A stretch of 64,000 bases of DNA from Fusobacterium varium (GTDB lineage Bacteria; Fusobacteriota; Fusobacteriia; Fusobacteriales; Fusobacteriaceae): assembly GCA_900637705.1 (NCBI GenBank), contig LR134390.1:620001-684000 (forward strand), in the 5' to 3' direction. Position numbers and translations under genes: made by a program. How positions within the stretch are numbered: position 1 is the first letter of the stretch; every line of letters begins with the position of its first letter. Of the stretch, positions 38,511-47,530 are shown in pieces. The notes under the pieces are model-generated. The model searched no databases, was not told the origin of the DNA, and was given only the letters and a program-made list of their open reading frames with translations.

Positions 38511-38765
38511 ATGAGTAAATGGATAATGATTTATGATAAATGTTATCAAGAGCTAATTTGGGAAATAAAAAATATAAGAGTAGAAAAATATACTCAAAAA
38601 GAATTTTCAAAAGAATTAGGAGTAACACAAAAGACTGTAAGTCATTATGAAAATTGTAGAAGTGAGATAAATCTAAAATTATTAATAAAAATATGTAAAA
38701 TATTGGATATAAATTTTATAAAAATGATGAAAAAATTTTTAAAACAAAATGATAATGAAAAATAA
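38511..38765 (+). CDS. XRE-family helix-turn-helix protein
   Basis: An 84-residue Cro/CI-type regulator. The helix-turn-helix is clear in YTQKEFSKELGVTQKTVSHYENCRSEINLKLLIKICKILDI (about residues 25-68). The N-terminal stretch IYDKCYQELIWEIKNIRVEK is the first helix. It is the last + strand gene of the cluster, 31 bases after the HU-like pair, and is followed by a bidirectional terminator. A GGAG ribosome site lies at 38502-38505. A role in regulating the cluster is possible from position only. Confidence 0.85.
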   Translation: MSKWIMIYDKCYQELIWEIKNIRVEKYTQKEFSKELGVTQKTVSHYENCRSEINLKLLIKICKILDINFIKMMKKFLKQNDNEK

Positions 38766-38850
38766 TAAGACCCTGTGGACCCTGTGAAGAGAGTGTGAAA
38801 CAATTTCTGTAAATCATAACTTTCTATGATAAAACTTATTTTTTAAATCA

Positions 38851-38886
38851 AAAAAGAGCTTGAATACATTCATTCAGGCTCTTTTT
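38851..38886. terminator. Bidirectional terminator between the polysaccharide cluster and gmhA
   Basis: A 15-bp stem (AAAAAGAGCTTGAAT paired with ATTCAGGCTCTTTTT, one T-G pair) with a 6-base loop. It has A5 on the left and T5 on the right, so it can end transcription from both the + strand HTH gene and the - strand gmhA gene that converge here. Confidence 0.93.
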
Positions 38887-38889
38887 GTA

Positions 38890-39465
38890 TTAGTAGTTCT
38901 CAGGGAACATTATTCTTTCTACACCTTCTATAATGATATGAAGTATCATCATATGTATTTCTTGCACTCTGTCAGAAGTTTTTCCAGGAATGATAAATTC
39001 ATAATCACACATTCCTTTAAGTTTTCCTCCATCTTTTCCAAGAAGTACACAAGTTTTCATTCCTATCTTCTTAGCAGCTTCTACAGCTTTAATTACATTA
39101 CCAGAGTTCCCACTGGTAGAAATACCTATAAACATATCTCCAGGCTTTCCATAGGCTTCTACACCTCTTGAAAAGACATAATCAAATCCATAGTCATTCC
39201 CTACACAAGTTATATGAGATGATTCTGATATTGCTATAGCAGGAAGAGCTCTTCTGTCACCTCTGAATCTTCCTGTAAATTCTTCTGCAAAATGTAAGGC
39301 ATCACAGTTGCTTCCGCCATTACCACAGATTAATACTTTATTTCCATTGTTGAAAACCTCTGCCAAAGCTTTGGCAACTTTTTCAGTTTCTTTTCTTTTT
39401 TCTTCCTCTTTGATAAAATTCTCAAGAAGTACAAGTTCTGTCTTGTACGAATCTATTAAGTTCAT
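38890..39465 (-). CDS. gmhA: Phosphoheptose isomerase
   Basis: Converts sedoheptulose 7-phosphate to D-glycero-D-manno-heptose 7-phosphate for heptose of the LPS core. 191 residues, normal for GmhA, with LLENFIKEEEKRKET, VLICGNGGSNCDALHFAEEFTGRF, RRALPAIAISESSHITCVGNDYGFDYVFSRGVEAYGKPGD, ISTSGNSGNVIKAVEAAKK and the C-terminal RVQEIHMMILHIIIEGVE. Intact, in contrast to the shorter-similarity paralogue at 9177-9837. Runs from the LysR gene with 8 bases between; an AGGAGG-type site precedes the ATG. Confidence 0.95.
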   Translation of the reverse strand: MNLIDSYKTELVLLENFIKEEEKRKETEKVAKALAEVFNNGNKVLICGNGGSNCDALHFAEEFTGRFRGDRRALPAIAISESSHITCVGNDYGFDYVFSRGVEAYGKPGDMFIGISTSGNSGNVIKAVEAAKKIGMKTCVLLGKDGGKLKGMCDYEFIIPGKTSDRVQEIHMMILHIIIEGVERIMFPENY

Positions 39466-39473
39466 TCAACCTC

Positions 39474-40346
39474 CTAATATTGAATCTTATAATCTTGGAT
39501 AAAGTTGATGAATTTGATAATTTGAATAAGACTTTTTTTATCTTTAGTGATAACTACCTGATATCCATCTTTTACTTCATTAACTTTATAGATTATTTTA
39601 AATTCTCCTCTTTCGATCTCTTTATGAACTGCATAATAAGGAAGGATTACATTTCCTATCTCTTCTCTTACCATTCCTTTTATTACCTCAAGGTTTCCAA
39701 GTACAGATATTTTTGTATCAAAAGATATTCTGTATTTATCTTCAATTACAGCAATAGCTTCATTGTTGTTAGGAATAGTTTTTCTAGTGATAAGTGGATC
39801 TTTAGATACACTTTCCATACTATGATACTCTTTTTTACTTACAAGAACATAAGGCATTTTTTCAATAGTTAAAACTTCAAGGTTAGAGTCAGTGATATGT
39901 TCCTCATCTATGATAAGTATATCAAGATCTCCTTCTTTTAAAAGTTTTAAAAGCCATGCCTTATCAGCAATAGTTACATCATACTCAATTTCTTCATGAG
40001 CTTTAGAAAATCCTTTCATTAATCTAGGAATAAGAGGCTCACCAATAACAGATGTAGCTCCTATAGAGATTCTAGCTCTATCCAGATCAATAATTCTAGA
40101 TATTTCCTTTTCTGCTCTTTTAACTTTATCAAATATATCTTCAGCCATTTTATATAAAGCTTCACCAGTATAAGTAAGCTTGATTTTTTTAGAACTTCTG
40201 TCAAAAAGTTTTGCATTTAAAATCTCTTCAAATTTTTTAACTTGAATAGATACAGCTGATTGATTGATATAAAGTTTGCTTGCTGCTTTAGTAAAACTTT
40301 TCTCTTTTGCCACTTCATAAAATATTTTTAAATAATGTAAATCCAT
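39474..40346 (-). CDS. LysR-family transcriptional regulator
   Basis: The N-terminal winged HTH is typical: MDLHYLKIFYEVAKEKSFTKAASKLYINQSAVSIQVKKFEEILNAKLFDR. The following ligand-binding domain shows ARISIGATSVIGEPLIPRLMKGF, DLDILIIDEEHITDS and VLGNLEVIKGMVREEIGNVILPYYAV. I chose ATG 40346, with GGGGAG 8 nt upstream; an in-frame start 15 bases earlier would lie within the ribosome site. 290 residues. It is transcribed with gmhA. The ligand is unknown. Confidence 0.92.
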   Translation of the reverse strand: MDLHYLKIFYEVAKEKSFTKAASKLYINQSAVSIQVKKFEEILNAKLFDRSSKKIKLTYTGEALYKMAEDIFDKVKRAEKEISRIIDLDRARISIGATSVIGEPLIPRLMKGFSKAHEEIEYDVTIADKAWLLKLLKEGDLDILIIDEEHITDSNLEVLTIEKMPYVLVSKKEYHSMESVSKDPLITRKTIPNNNEAIAVIEDKYRISFDTKISVLGNLEVIKGMVREEIGNVILPYYAVHKEIERGEFKIIYKVNEVKDGYQVVITKDKKSLIQIIKFINFIQDYKIQY

Positions 40347-40639
40347 TTGACCACTCCCCAAAGAAATATATATGTAATAAATAACTATGCGTATATCTAT
40401 TTTATCATAAAATTCTTATAATTCATAATTTTTTTATAAAAAAATTAAAATATTTTATTTTATTTTTGAGAAAAACAGGATAATGTCTTTATTTAATACA
40501 ATAAGTTTTAAAAACTAAAATAAAAAGTTCAGTTACATAAATTTTTATATATTGAACTTTATTTTTAGAAATGATACAATAATAAAAAATTAATAAAAAG
40601 AATTTTTTTAATATATTTAATATGAAAAATTGTATATTT
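40347..40639. other. AT-rich intergenic region with a terminator for the HAD gene
   Basis: About 290 bp without genes between the LysR start and the end of the HAD gene. It includes a terminator-like hairpin near 40524-40560 and, close to 40350-40420, the promoter region of the LysR-gmhA unit, where I see no clear consensus boxes. Confidence 0.5.
40518..40560 (-). terminator. Probable terminator downstream of the HAD-family gene
   Basis: On the minus strand AAAGTTCA pairs with TGAACTTT (40560-40553 with 40531-40524) around a 21-base loop, followed by TTATTTT. The loop is long, so confidence is moderate. Confidence 0.55.
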
Positions 40640-41422
40640 TTATATGATAGAAAAATGTTTAAGAGCTTTAAAAATACCATCATTATCCACTGTATCAGTA
40701 ACATAATCAGCAATTAATTTTACATTTTCATTAGCATTTCCCATGGCAACGCCTATTCCTACATTTGAGAGCATAGTAATATCATTTCCACCATCTCCAA
40801 AAGCCATAGTTTCTTCCTTGGAAAACCCATAGTATTCTCTTATTTTCTCTACAGCTACATGTTTTCCACCACCAGCTGGAATAATATCTAAAAATAATGG
40901 ATTCCATCTTGTAGCTTCACAATTTTTTAAAGCATTCATAAAAATATGTTCTTCTTCAGGAGATACATAAGGATTCAATTGAAATACTTCATTGTTTAAA
41001 GCTCTTGAAATATCTTTAACAGGCAGCATAGGAAGGTTTACAGCTTCTAAAACAGTTCTAACATTATCATTTATATGATTAATATACATTCCTCCTTCAC
41101 CTTCTACAAAACCACAAGGATGAGGATAGTCTTTTAAAAATTCAATAAGACTTTTTATATCTTCAGGGGATATACTATTTTTATAGATTATTTCTTTATC
41201 ATTAAAACAATATTGTCCATTAAGAGTTACATAACCATCAAATTTTAATTGATCAAGATTATTACCTAATGACATGATTGAAGGATGTCTTCCTGTTGCA
41301 ACAAATGTTTTTATTCCTTTTTCATGAAGCAGTTCAAAAGCTTTCATTGTACTTTTAGGAACTTTATGAGTATTAAAACTAACAAGAGTTCCATCAATAT
41401 CAAAAAATATAGCTTTTATCAT
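40640..41422 (-). CDS. Cof-type HAD-IIB hydrolase (sugar-phosphate phosphatase-like)
   Basis: A 260-residue member of the Cof subfamily that dephosphorylates small phosphorylated metabolites. HAD motif I KAIFFDIDGTLVSFNTHKVP, motif II VATGRHPS, a C2 cap domain, and motifs III/IV VEKIREYYGFSKEETMAFGDGGNDITMLSNVGIGVAMGNA are present. It is not a GmhB-type heptose bisphosphatase, so it does not fill that gap. AGGAGG precedes the ATG. Substrate unknown. Confidence 0.92.
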   Translation of the reverse strand: MIKAIFFDIDGTLVSFNTHKVPKSTMKAFELLHEKGIKTFVATGRHPSIMSLGNNLDQLKFDGYVTLNGQYCFNDKEIIYKNSISPEDIKSLIEFLKDYPHPCGFVEGEGGMYINHINDNVRTVLEAVNLPMLPVKDISRALNNEVFQLNPYVSPEEEHIFMNALKNCEATRWNPLFLDIIPAGGGKHVAVEKIREYYGFSKEETMAFGDGGNDITMLSNVGIGVAMGNANENVKLIADYVTDTVDNDGIFKALKHFSII

Positions 41423-41449
41423 TTAATCCTCCTTAAATAAAAATAAAAT

Positions 41450-41487
41450 AATAGGCTGGTCAAAATTAATATTTGAGCCAGCCCTAT
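41450..41487 (-). terminator. Terminator downstream of the 104-aa gene
   Basis: On the minus strand AATAGGGCTGG-C-TCAAA pairs with TTTTGACCAGCCTATT around a short AT loop with one bulge, followed by ATTTTATTTTTAT. It ends the long minus-strand operon just before the HAD gene's own ribosome site. Confidence 0.75.
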
Positions 41488-41506
41488 TCCTCAAAATAAA
41501 ATGATT

Positions 41507-41821
41507 TTATCCTTCTAAGAACTCTTCTAAATCACATTCACTATTAAGAAGTTCATAGAAGTTAACACCAGTAGTAGTAGTAACTATTCTAGCTTTTATG
41601 AAGTCTTTTTCTACAAGACTTTGTACAGCTTTATTAATCTCATCTAAAGTGTAATCTTTGAATTTTTCTTTTAATTCAATAGTGTTTAGAAACTTTCTTA
41701 CAGTTTCCATTTCACTTCCATTTGCCATACAACCAAGTGTTACTTTTTCTTTTTCTATATATATTTCCCCTTGAGCTTCGTAGTCCAAAAGGGCTCTGAA
41801 AACCATCTCTTGTAAATTCAT
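41507..41821 (-). CDS. Uncharacterised small protein (104 aa)
   Basis: I do not recognise this protein. The chosen ATG (41821) has AGGAGG nine bases upstream. It reads MNLQEMVFRALLDYEAQGEIYIEKEKVTLGC..., helical and acidic, with LDEINKAVQSLVEKDFIKARIVTTTTGVNFYELL and an acidic tail CDLEEFLEG. There is no signal peptide or membrane segment. It follows valS by 79 bases in the same direction and ends at a terminator. The wHTH-like rhythm (DEINKAVQSLVEKDFIKARIV) suggests a small winged helix, a weak impression. Confidence 0.75.
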   Translation of the reverse strand: MNLQEMVFRALLDYEAQGEIYIEKEKVTLGCMANGSEMETVRKFLNTIELKEKFKDYTLDEINKAVQSLVEKDFIKARIVTTTTGVNFYELLNSECDLEEFLEG

Positions 41822-41899
41822 AGAATCTACCTCCTTAAAAAAGCCTCTTACAATTTTATTATACAACTTTCTTAAATTTTTTAAAATAGATTTTTAATA

Positions 41900-44560
41900 T
41901 TACATAAAGTTCTTAAGATTTTCAGTAAGTTTATCCATTTTATCTTGGTATTCTTTTTGAATTCTTCTTTCTCTTTCTAAAATATGGGCAGGAGCTTTAG
42001 AAGTAAATCTTTCATCAGAAAGTTTTGCATTAACTTTATCAAGATCTTTTTGGACTTTTTCTATTTGTTCCTGTATTTTTTTGATTTCAACTTCAGCATT
42101 TAAAAGTCCAGTAAGTATCATATACACTTCAGAATTTCTAGCTACTCTAAATCCACTTTGTTCAGGTTTTGTCATATCTTTTCCATATTTAAGTTCTTCT
42201 ATTTTAGCCAATTTAGTTATGAAGATATAGTTATCTTCAAGAGTTTTTAATTCCATCTCATCAGAAGTTTTAATAACTACTTTTACTTCTTTAGCTGGAG
42301 AAATTCCCATTTCAGCTTTTATATTTCTTAAAGAAGAAATAACCTCTTTGATATATTCAAACGAATTTTCAATATCTCTGTTGATTAGTGATTCATCAGC
42401 CACAGGATATTGCTGTATCATGATAGAATCTCCTTTAACTTTAATTTTTTGCCAGATTTCTTCTGTTATAAATGGCATAAATGGATGAAGCATTCTAAGT
42501 CCAGATTCTAGTACTGTCCAAAGTACATATTGAGCAGTTACTTTAGAAGCTTTTCCAGCTTCATCATCATTGTATAGTCTTACTTTTGCAAGTTCAACAT
42601 ACCAGTCACAGAAATCTCCTCTCAAAAATTCATAAACAGCTTTAGCAGCATCATCTAATTGGAATTTATCAATATAGTCAGCCACTTCTTTAGAAGTTTC
42701 ATTCATTCTAGAGAATATCCATTTATCGACTAATTCAAGTTTAAGCTCTTCTTTATTTACAGATTTTACATCAAATCCTTCAAGGTTCATGATAACAAAT
42801 CTTGCGACATTCCATATCTTATTAGCAAAGTTTCTTCCCATTTCAAGAAGTTTCTCTGAGAAATGTACATCCTGTCCTTGAGATGTGTTATATATCATAG
42901 AGAATCTGATAGCGTCTGCACCAAATTCATCTATTAGATTTAATGGATCTGGAGAATTTCCTAAAGACTTAGACATTTTTCTTCCAATTTCATCTCTTAC
43001 AATTCCATGGAAAAATACATCTTTAAAAGGAATTTCTTTCATTTCATATAATCCAAACATGATCATTCTAGCTACCCAGAAGAAAATTATATCTGCTCCT
43101 GTAACAAGTGTAGATGTAGGATAGAAAGTTTCAAGCTCTTTAGTTTTTTCAGGCCATCCCATTGTAGAGAAAGGCCATAATGCAGAAGAAAACCAAGTAT
43201 CAAGAACATCTTCTTCTTGGATTAAATCAACTTCTTTTCCATAATGTTTAACAGCCATTTCTTTAGCTTCATTTTCATCTCTTGCTACAAAAATGTATTT
43301 ATCAGGACCATACCAAGCTGGGATTCTATGTCCCCACCAAAGTTGCCTTGAGATACACCAATCTCTTATATTTTCAAGCCAATTATAATAGATTTTTTCC
43401 ATTCTCTTAGGCATGATTTTTATTTCACCATTTTTTACTACTTCTAAAGCTTTTTGAGCTAGAGTTTCAGTTTTAACAAACCATTGTTTAGAAACCCTTG
43501 GTTCAACTACAGTTTGACATCTATAGCATTGACCTACATTATGTTTTATATTTTCTATTTTAACAAGTGCTCCAGTTTCTTTTAATTCTTCAACCATTAC
43601 TTTTCTAGCTTCAAATCTATCTAAACCAGCATATTTAGGAAACTCATCAGTAACTGTAGCTTCCTTTGTAAGCATATTTATTATAGGGAGATTATGTTTT
43701 TTTCCAACATTAAAGTCATTAGGGTCATGAGCAGGAGTTATTTTTAAAGCTCCAGTTCCAAACTCTCTATCTACATAATCATCAGCTATTACAGGAATTT
43801 CTCTTCCTACTAGAGGAAGAATAAGTTTTTTTCCTATAAGATGTTTGTATCTGTCATCTTCAGGATGTACAGCAACTGCTACATCAGCAAGCATAGTTTC
43901 AGGTCTTGAAGTAGCTATTATTATAAATTCATCAGAATCTTTTACTGGATATTTTACATGCCATAAATGACCATCTTTTTCCACATGTTCAACTTCATCA
44001 TCAGCAAGAGCAGTACCACATCTTGGACACCAGTTTACCATGTATTCACCTTGATAGATAAGTCCATCATTGTATAAGTGAACAAATATTTCTCTTACAG
44101 CTTTTGAAAGTCCTTCATCCATTGTGAATCTTTCTCTGTCCCAATCAAGAGAAGCTCCAATTTTTCTTAATTGAGTAGTTATGATTCCACCATGCTTTTC
44201 TTTCCATTTCCAAGTTTCTTCAATGAATTTATCTCTTCCTAAATCTTCTTTTTTTAATCCTTCTTCAGCAAGTTTTCTTTCAACTTTATTTTGAGTAGCT
44301 ATTCCAGCATGATCACATCCTGGAAGCCATAAAGTATTATAACCACACATTCTCTTGTATCTTACTAGAGTATCTTGGATAGAGTTATTAAGTATATGCC
44401 CCATATGAAGTATACCAGTGACGTTTGGAGGAGGAATAACTATTGAATAGCTTTCTTTTCCTTCTTCCATTTTTCCTGCAAAGTATTTAGAATCTTCCCA
44501 GATCTTATACCATTTTGACTCTATTTCCTTAGGGGAATAAGTCTTATTAAGTTCTTCCAT
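41900..44560 (-). CDS. valS: Valine--tRNA ligase
   Basis: Class I synthetase that charges tRNA-Val and edits misactivated threonine. 886 residues, full length. HIGH motif as PPPNVTGILHMGHILNN, the GCDHAGIATQ block, editing-domain TSRPETMLADVAVAVHPEDDRY and GTGALKITPAHDPNDFN, WCISRQLWWGHRIPAWY, KMSKS as GRKMSKSLGNSPDPLNLI, the anticodon domain and a C-terminal coiled coil (AEVEIKKIQEQIEKVQKDLDKV). No frame breaks. An AGGAGG-type site precedes the ATG. Confidence 0.98.
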   Translation of the reverse strand: MEELNKTYSPKEIESKWYKIWEDSKYFAGKMEEGKESYSIVIPPPNVTGILHMGHILNNSIQDTLVRYKRMCGYNTLWLPGCDHAGIATQNKVERKLAEEGLKKEDLGRDKFIEETWKWKEKHGGIITTQLRKIGASLDWDRERFTMDEGLSKAVREIFVHLYNDGLIYQGEYMVNWCPRCGTALADDEVEHVEKDGHLWHVKYPVKDSDEFIIIATSRPETMLADVAVAVHPEDDRYKHLIGKKLILPLVGREIPVIADDYVDREFGTGALKITPAHDPNDFNVGKKHNLPIINMLTKEATVTDEFPKYAGLDRFEARKVMVEELKETGALVKIENIKHNVGQCYRCQTVVEPRVSKQWFVKTETLAQKALEVVKNGEIKIMPKRMEKIYYNWLENIRDWCISRQLWWGHRIPAWYGPDKYIFVARDENEAKEMAVKHYGKEVDLIQEEDVLDTWFSSALWPFSTMGWPEKTKELETFYPTSTLVTGADIIFFWVARMIMFGLYEMKEIPFKDVFFHGIVRDEIGRKMSKSLGNSPDPLNLIDEFGADAIRFSMIYNTSQGQDVHFSEKLLEMGRNFANKIWNVARFVIMNLEGFDVKSVNKEELKLELVDKWIFSRMNETSKEVADYIDKFQLDDAAKAVYEFLRGDFCDWYVELAKVRLYNDDEAGKASKVTAQYVLWTVLESGLRMLHPFMPFITEEIWQKIKVKGDSIMIQQYPVADESLINRDIENSFEYIKEVISSLRNIKAEMGISPAKEVKVVIKTSDEMELKTLEDNYIFITKLAKIEELKYGKDMTKPEQSGFRVARNSEVYMILTGLLNAEVEIKKIQEQIEKVQKDLDKVNAKLSDERFTSKAPAHILERERRIQKEYQDKMDKLTENLKNFM

Positions 44561-44596
44561 TTAAAATTCCTCCCAATAAACTTATATATAAAATAT

Positions 44597-45187
44597 TTAA
44601 TCTTTATTTTCCAGCATAGTTTCTATAAAATTAAGAATATCTTCTTTTCCATTATCTGAAAGTGAAGAGTGAAAGAAAACATCCTCATTGTGAAACTCTA
44701 TTTTTTTCTTTATTTCTTTCATTATTTTAAATTTTTCATTATTTGAAACCTTATCCATTTTAGTAAAAATTATTTTAAAAGGAATATCATGATGATCAAG
44801 GTATACAAGCATTTCTATATCTTCTTGACTAGGGATTCTTCTTATATCTAAAAGGACAAAAACCAGTTTTTTTCTTGGACTGGCAATATATCTGTCCATT
44901 GTTTTTCCCCATTCAGCTTTCATTTCTTTAGGCACTTTGGCAAATCCATATCCTGGAAGGTCAACTATAAAGAATTCATTATTTATTTTGAAATAATTTA
45001 TAAGTTGAGTCCTTCCTGGAGTTTTACTTGTTTTTGCTAGTTTTTTTCTGCCAGTGATGCTATTGATCAAAGAGGATTTTCCTACATTAGATCTTCCCAC
45101 AAAAGCAAATTCCATATTATTTAATTGCTCAGGGTAATCTTTTTCATAAACTGCCGATTTAACAAAATCTGCCTGTTTTATATTCAT
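44597..45187 (-). CDS. engB: Ribosome biogenesis GTP-binding protein EngB (YsxC/YihA)
   Basis: A small GTPase needed for large-subunit assembly. 196 residues. G1 FVGRSNVGKSSLINSI, G2/switch TPGRTQLINYF, G3 IVDLPGYGFAKVPKEMKAEWG, G4 IIFTKMDKVSN are clear. The downstream order lon-engB is common in bacteria. It lies 20 bases after lon on the same strand. Confidence 0.96.
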   Translation of the reverse strand: MNIKQADFVKSAVYEKDYPEQLNNMEFAFVGRSNVGKSSLINSITGRKKLAKTSKTPGRTQLINYFKINNEFFIVDLPGYGFAKVPKEMKAEWGKTMDRYIASPRKKLVFVLLDIRRIPSQEDIEMLVYLDHHDIPFKIIFTKMDKVSNNEKFKIMKEIKKKIEFHNEDVFFHSSLSDNGKEDILNFIETMLENKD

Positions 45188-45207
45188 AAATCTTCCTCAC
45201 TTAAAAA

Positions 45208-47517
45208 TTATTTGTCTGCAAAAACTAATTTTTCAACATCGTCATATGTTTTAGCAAAGTGAATAGTCATATTTTTTGCTACTTCAGAAGGAATATCACT
45301 TTCATCCATTCTATTGTCATCAGGAAGAATAACTTCCCTAATACCAGCTCTATGGGCTCCTATAACTTTTTCTTTTACTCCTCCTATTGCAAGAACATCT
45401 CCTGTAATAGTAACTTCACCAGTCATTGCTATATCCTGTCTTACTTGTCTTCCTGTAAGAACAGAAAGTATAGCTGTAACAATAGTTATACCAGCAGAAG
45501 GACCATCTTTAGGTGTTGCTCCCTCTGGGAAGTGAAGATGTATATTTTTCTTTTCAAAAAATTCTGGATTTTCTAATTTATATTTATCAAGGTTAGCTTT
45601 TACATAAGTAAATGCTACTTGAGCTGACTCTTTCATTACATTTCCTAATGTTCCAGTTAGAGAAATTTCTCCTTTACCAGGGATAGAAACTCCTTGTACT
45701 TCAAGAGTAACTCCACCAACAGAAGTCCATGCTAATCCATTTACAACTCCTTGTTTAGGCTGTTTTTCTTTCATTTTTTCAGGTCTGAATTTAGGTTTAC
45801 CTAAAAGTTTTTCAAGGCTTGAACTTTTTATAGTAAATTTCTTTTTCTTTTGTTCTACAACCTCTCTAGCTATTTTTCTGCAAAGAGTTATAATTTCTCT
45901 TTTTAAACTTCTTACTCCAGCTTCTCTAGTATATTCATCGATAATTTTTAAAATGACATTATCAGGAATATGAATATCATAATCTTTTAGACCATTTTCT
46001 TCTTTAGCTTGTTTGATAAGATAATTTTTAGCTATATGAAGTTTTTCAAATTCAGTATACGAAGAAATATTAATTATTTCCATTCTGTCTCTTAAAGGAG
46101 GTGAAACTGTTCTAAGATCATTTGCTGTAGCAACAAAGAATACTTTTGAAAGGTCAAAAGGCATGTCAATATAATGATCTTCAAAATGACTGTTTTGTTC
46201 AGGATCAAGAACTTCAAGCATAGCCGAAGCAGGATCACCTTTATAATCATTAGACATTTTATCAATTTCATCTAAAAGAATAACAGGATTTTTAGTTCCA
46301 GCATCTTTCATGGCTTTAATAAGTTTACCAGGCATAGAACCAATATATGTTCTTCTATGTCCTCTGATTTCAGCTTCATCTCTCATCCCTCCAAGAGAAA
46401 CTCTTACAAATTTTCTTCCCATTGCATCAGCAATAGATTTAACAAGAGATGTTTTACCTATTCCAGGAGGTCCTGCAAGACAAAGAATTCCTCCTTTCAT
46501 ATTAGGATTAAGTTTTTTTACAGCAAGGTAATCTAAAACTCTATTTTTAGCATCTTTTAATCCATAATGATCTCTTTCTAAAATATCATTAGCTTTTTTT
46601 AAGTCAAGAATATCTTTAGTACTCTTTTCCCATGGAAGATCAAGAACAGTTTCAATATAGTTTCTTGATACTGTTGCTTCAGCTGAAAATGGAGGCATTT
46701 TAGAAAGTTTTTTCATTTCAACATCGAGTTTTTGTTTAACTTCTTTAGGAAGTTTAGCTTTCTTTAATTTTTCAACAAGATCAAGCATATCATCATCTTG
46801 TGAATAATCTCCTAACTCTTCTTTCATAGCTGTTATTTTTTCTTTTATGTAGTAAGCTTTTTGAGCTTCATTCATTTTAGTTTTTACTTTATCATCTATT
46901 TTCTTTTCAAGAGAAGCTATTTCCATTTCATTAGTAAGAAGTTCTAATAGCTTGTATCCTCTTTCTTTGATATCAAATATTTCTAAAAGTTCCTGTCTTA
47001 ATTCGCTTTTTACAGGAAGATTAGATGAAATAATATCAAAAGCATTATTAATATCTTTGATACCCTTTAGATTAACTAAAAGTTCTGAAGATATCTTTCC
47101 AGTTAAACCTACATATTTTTCAAAGTAGCTTAAAACTTTTCTATATACTGCTTCAGTTTCTTTAGTTTTCCCATTAGTACATTTTAAGATTTTATATGCA
47201 ACTTTATATTCTGTTTCTCCAACTTCTATATCTTCTATTGTAACTCTGTCTTCTGCTTCTACCAATACTTTTATATTATTATTTGGCATTTTTACTATTT
47301 GAAGTATGTTGACTATTACTCCAATATTATATATATCTTCAGGAAGATCAGGATTTTCTTTAGCTGGATCTTTCTGCATTCCTAGTACTAATTTACTTTT
47401 GCTGTTTACAGCTGATTCTAATGTATTGATACTTTTTACCCTACCTACATATATAGGTGTTACTATACCTGGGAAGATAACTAAGTCCCTAGTAGGTAAA
47501 AATAGTGTTTTACTCAT
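45208..47517 (-). CDS. lon: ATP-dependent protease Lon
   Basis: Cytoplasmic AAA+ serine protease that removes damaged and regulatory proteins. From ATG 47517, 769 residues: N-terminal substrate domain LPTRDLVIFPGIVTPIYVGR, the coiled region, Walker A CLAGPPGIGKTSLVKSIA, sensor and HRRTYIGSMPGKLIKAM, Walker B ILLDEIDKM, and a protease domain with catalytic Ser in TPKDGPSAGITIVTAILS and Lys in GGVKEKVIGAHRAGI. I moved the start 75 bases inward from the longest frame because AGGAGGG lies 8 bases before ATG 47517 and homology begins there. Confidence 0.97.
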   Translation of the reverse strand: MSKTLFLPTRDLVIFPGIVTPIYVGRVKSINTLESAVNSKSKLVLGMQKDPAKENPDLPEDIYNIGVIVNILQIVKMPNNNIKVLVEAEDRVTIEDIEVGETEYKVAYKILKCTNGKTKETEAVYRKVLSYFEKYVGLTGKISSELLVNLKGIKDINNAFDIISSNLPVKSELRQELLEIFDIKERGYKLLELLTNEMEIASLEKKIDDKVKTKMNEAQKAYYIKEKITAMKEELGDYSQDDDMLDLVEKLKKAKLPKEVKQKLDVEMKKLSKMPPFSAEATVSRNYIETVLDLPWEKSTKDILDLKKANDILERDHYGLKDAKNRVLDYLAVKKLNPNMKGGILCLAGPPGIGKTSLVKSIADAMGRKFVRVSLGGMRDEAEIRGHRRTYIGSMPGKLIKAMKDAGTKNPVILLDEIDKMSNDYKGDPASAMLEVLDPEQNSHFEDHYIDMPFDLSKVFFVATANDLRTVSPPLRDRMEIINISSYTEFEKLHIAKNYLIKQAKEENGLKDYDIHIPDNVILKIIDEYTREAGVRSLKREIITLCRKIAREVVEQKKKKFTIKSSSLEKLLGKPKFRPEKMKEKQPKQGVVNGLAWTSVGGVTLEVQGVSIPGKGEISLTGTLGNVMKESAQVAFTYVKANLDKYKLENPEFFEKKNIHLHFPEGATPKDGPSAGITIVTAILSVLTGRQVRQDIAMTGEVTITGDVLAIGGVKEKVIGAHRAGIREVILPDDNRMDESDIPSEVAKNMTIHFAKTYDDVEKLVFADK

Positions 47518-47530
47518 AAAGTTATCCCTC

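Noticed and set aside
38769-38786. Two tandem copies of GACCCTGTG after the HTH gene
   Set aside because: Only two 9-base units with no array, gene or promoter attached; likely chance or a minor slip.
40640-41422. HAD-family gene as GmhB, the heptose bisphosphatase
   Set aside because: Its motifs and cap domain are those of the Cof/HAD-IIB group (DGTL...GDGGND with C2 cap), not the small histidinol-phosphatase-like GmhB.
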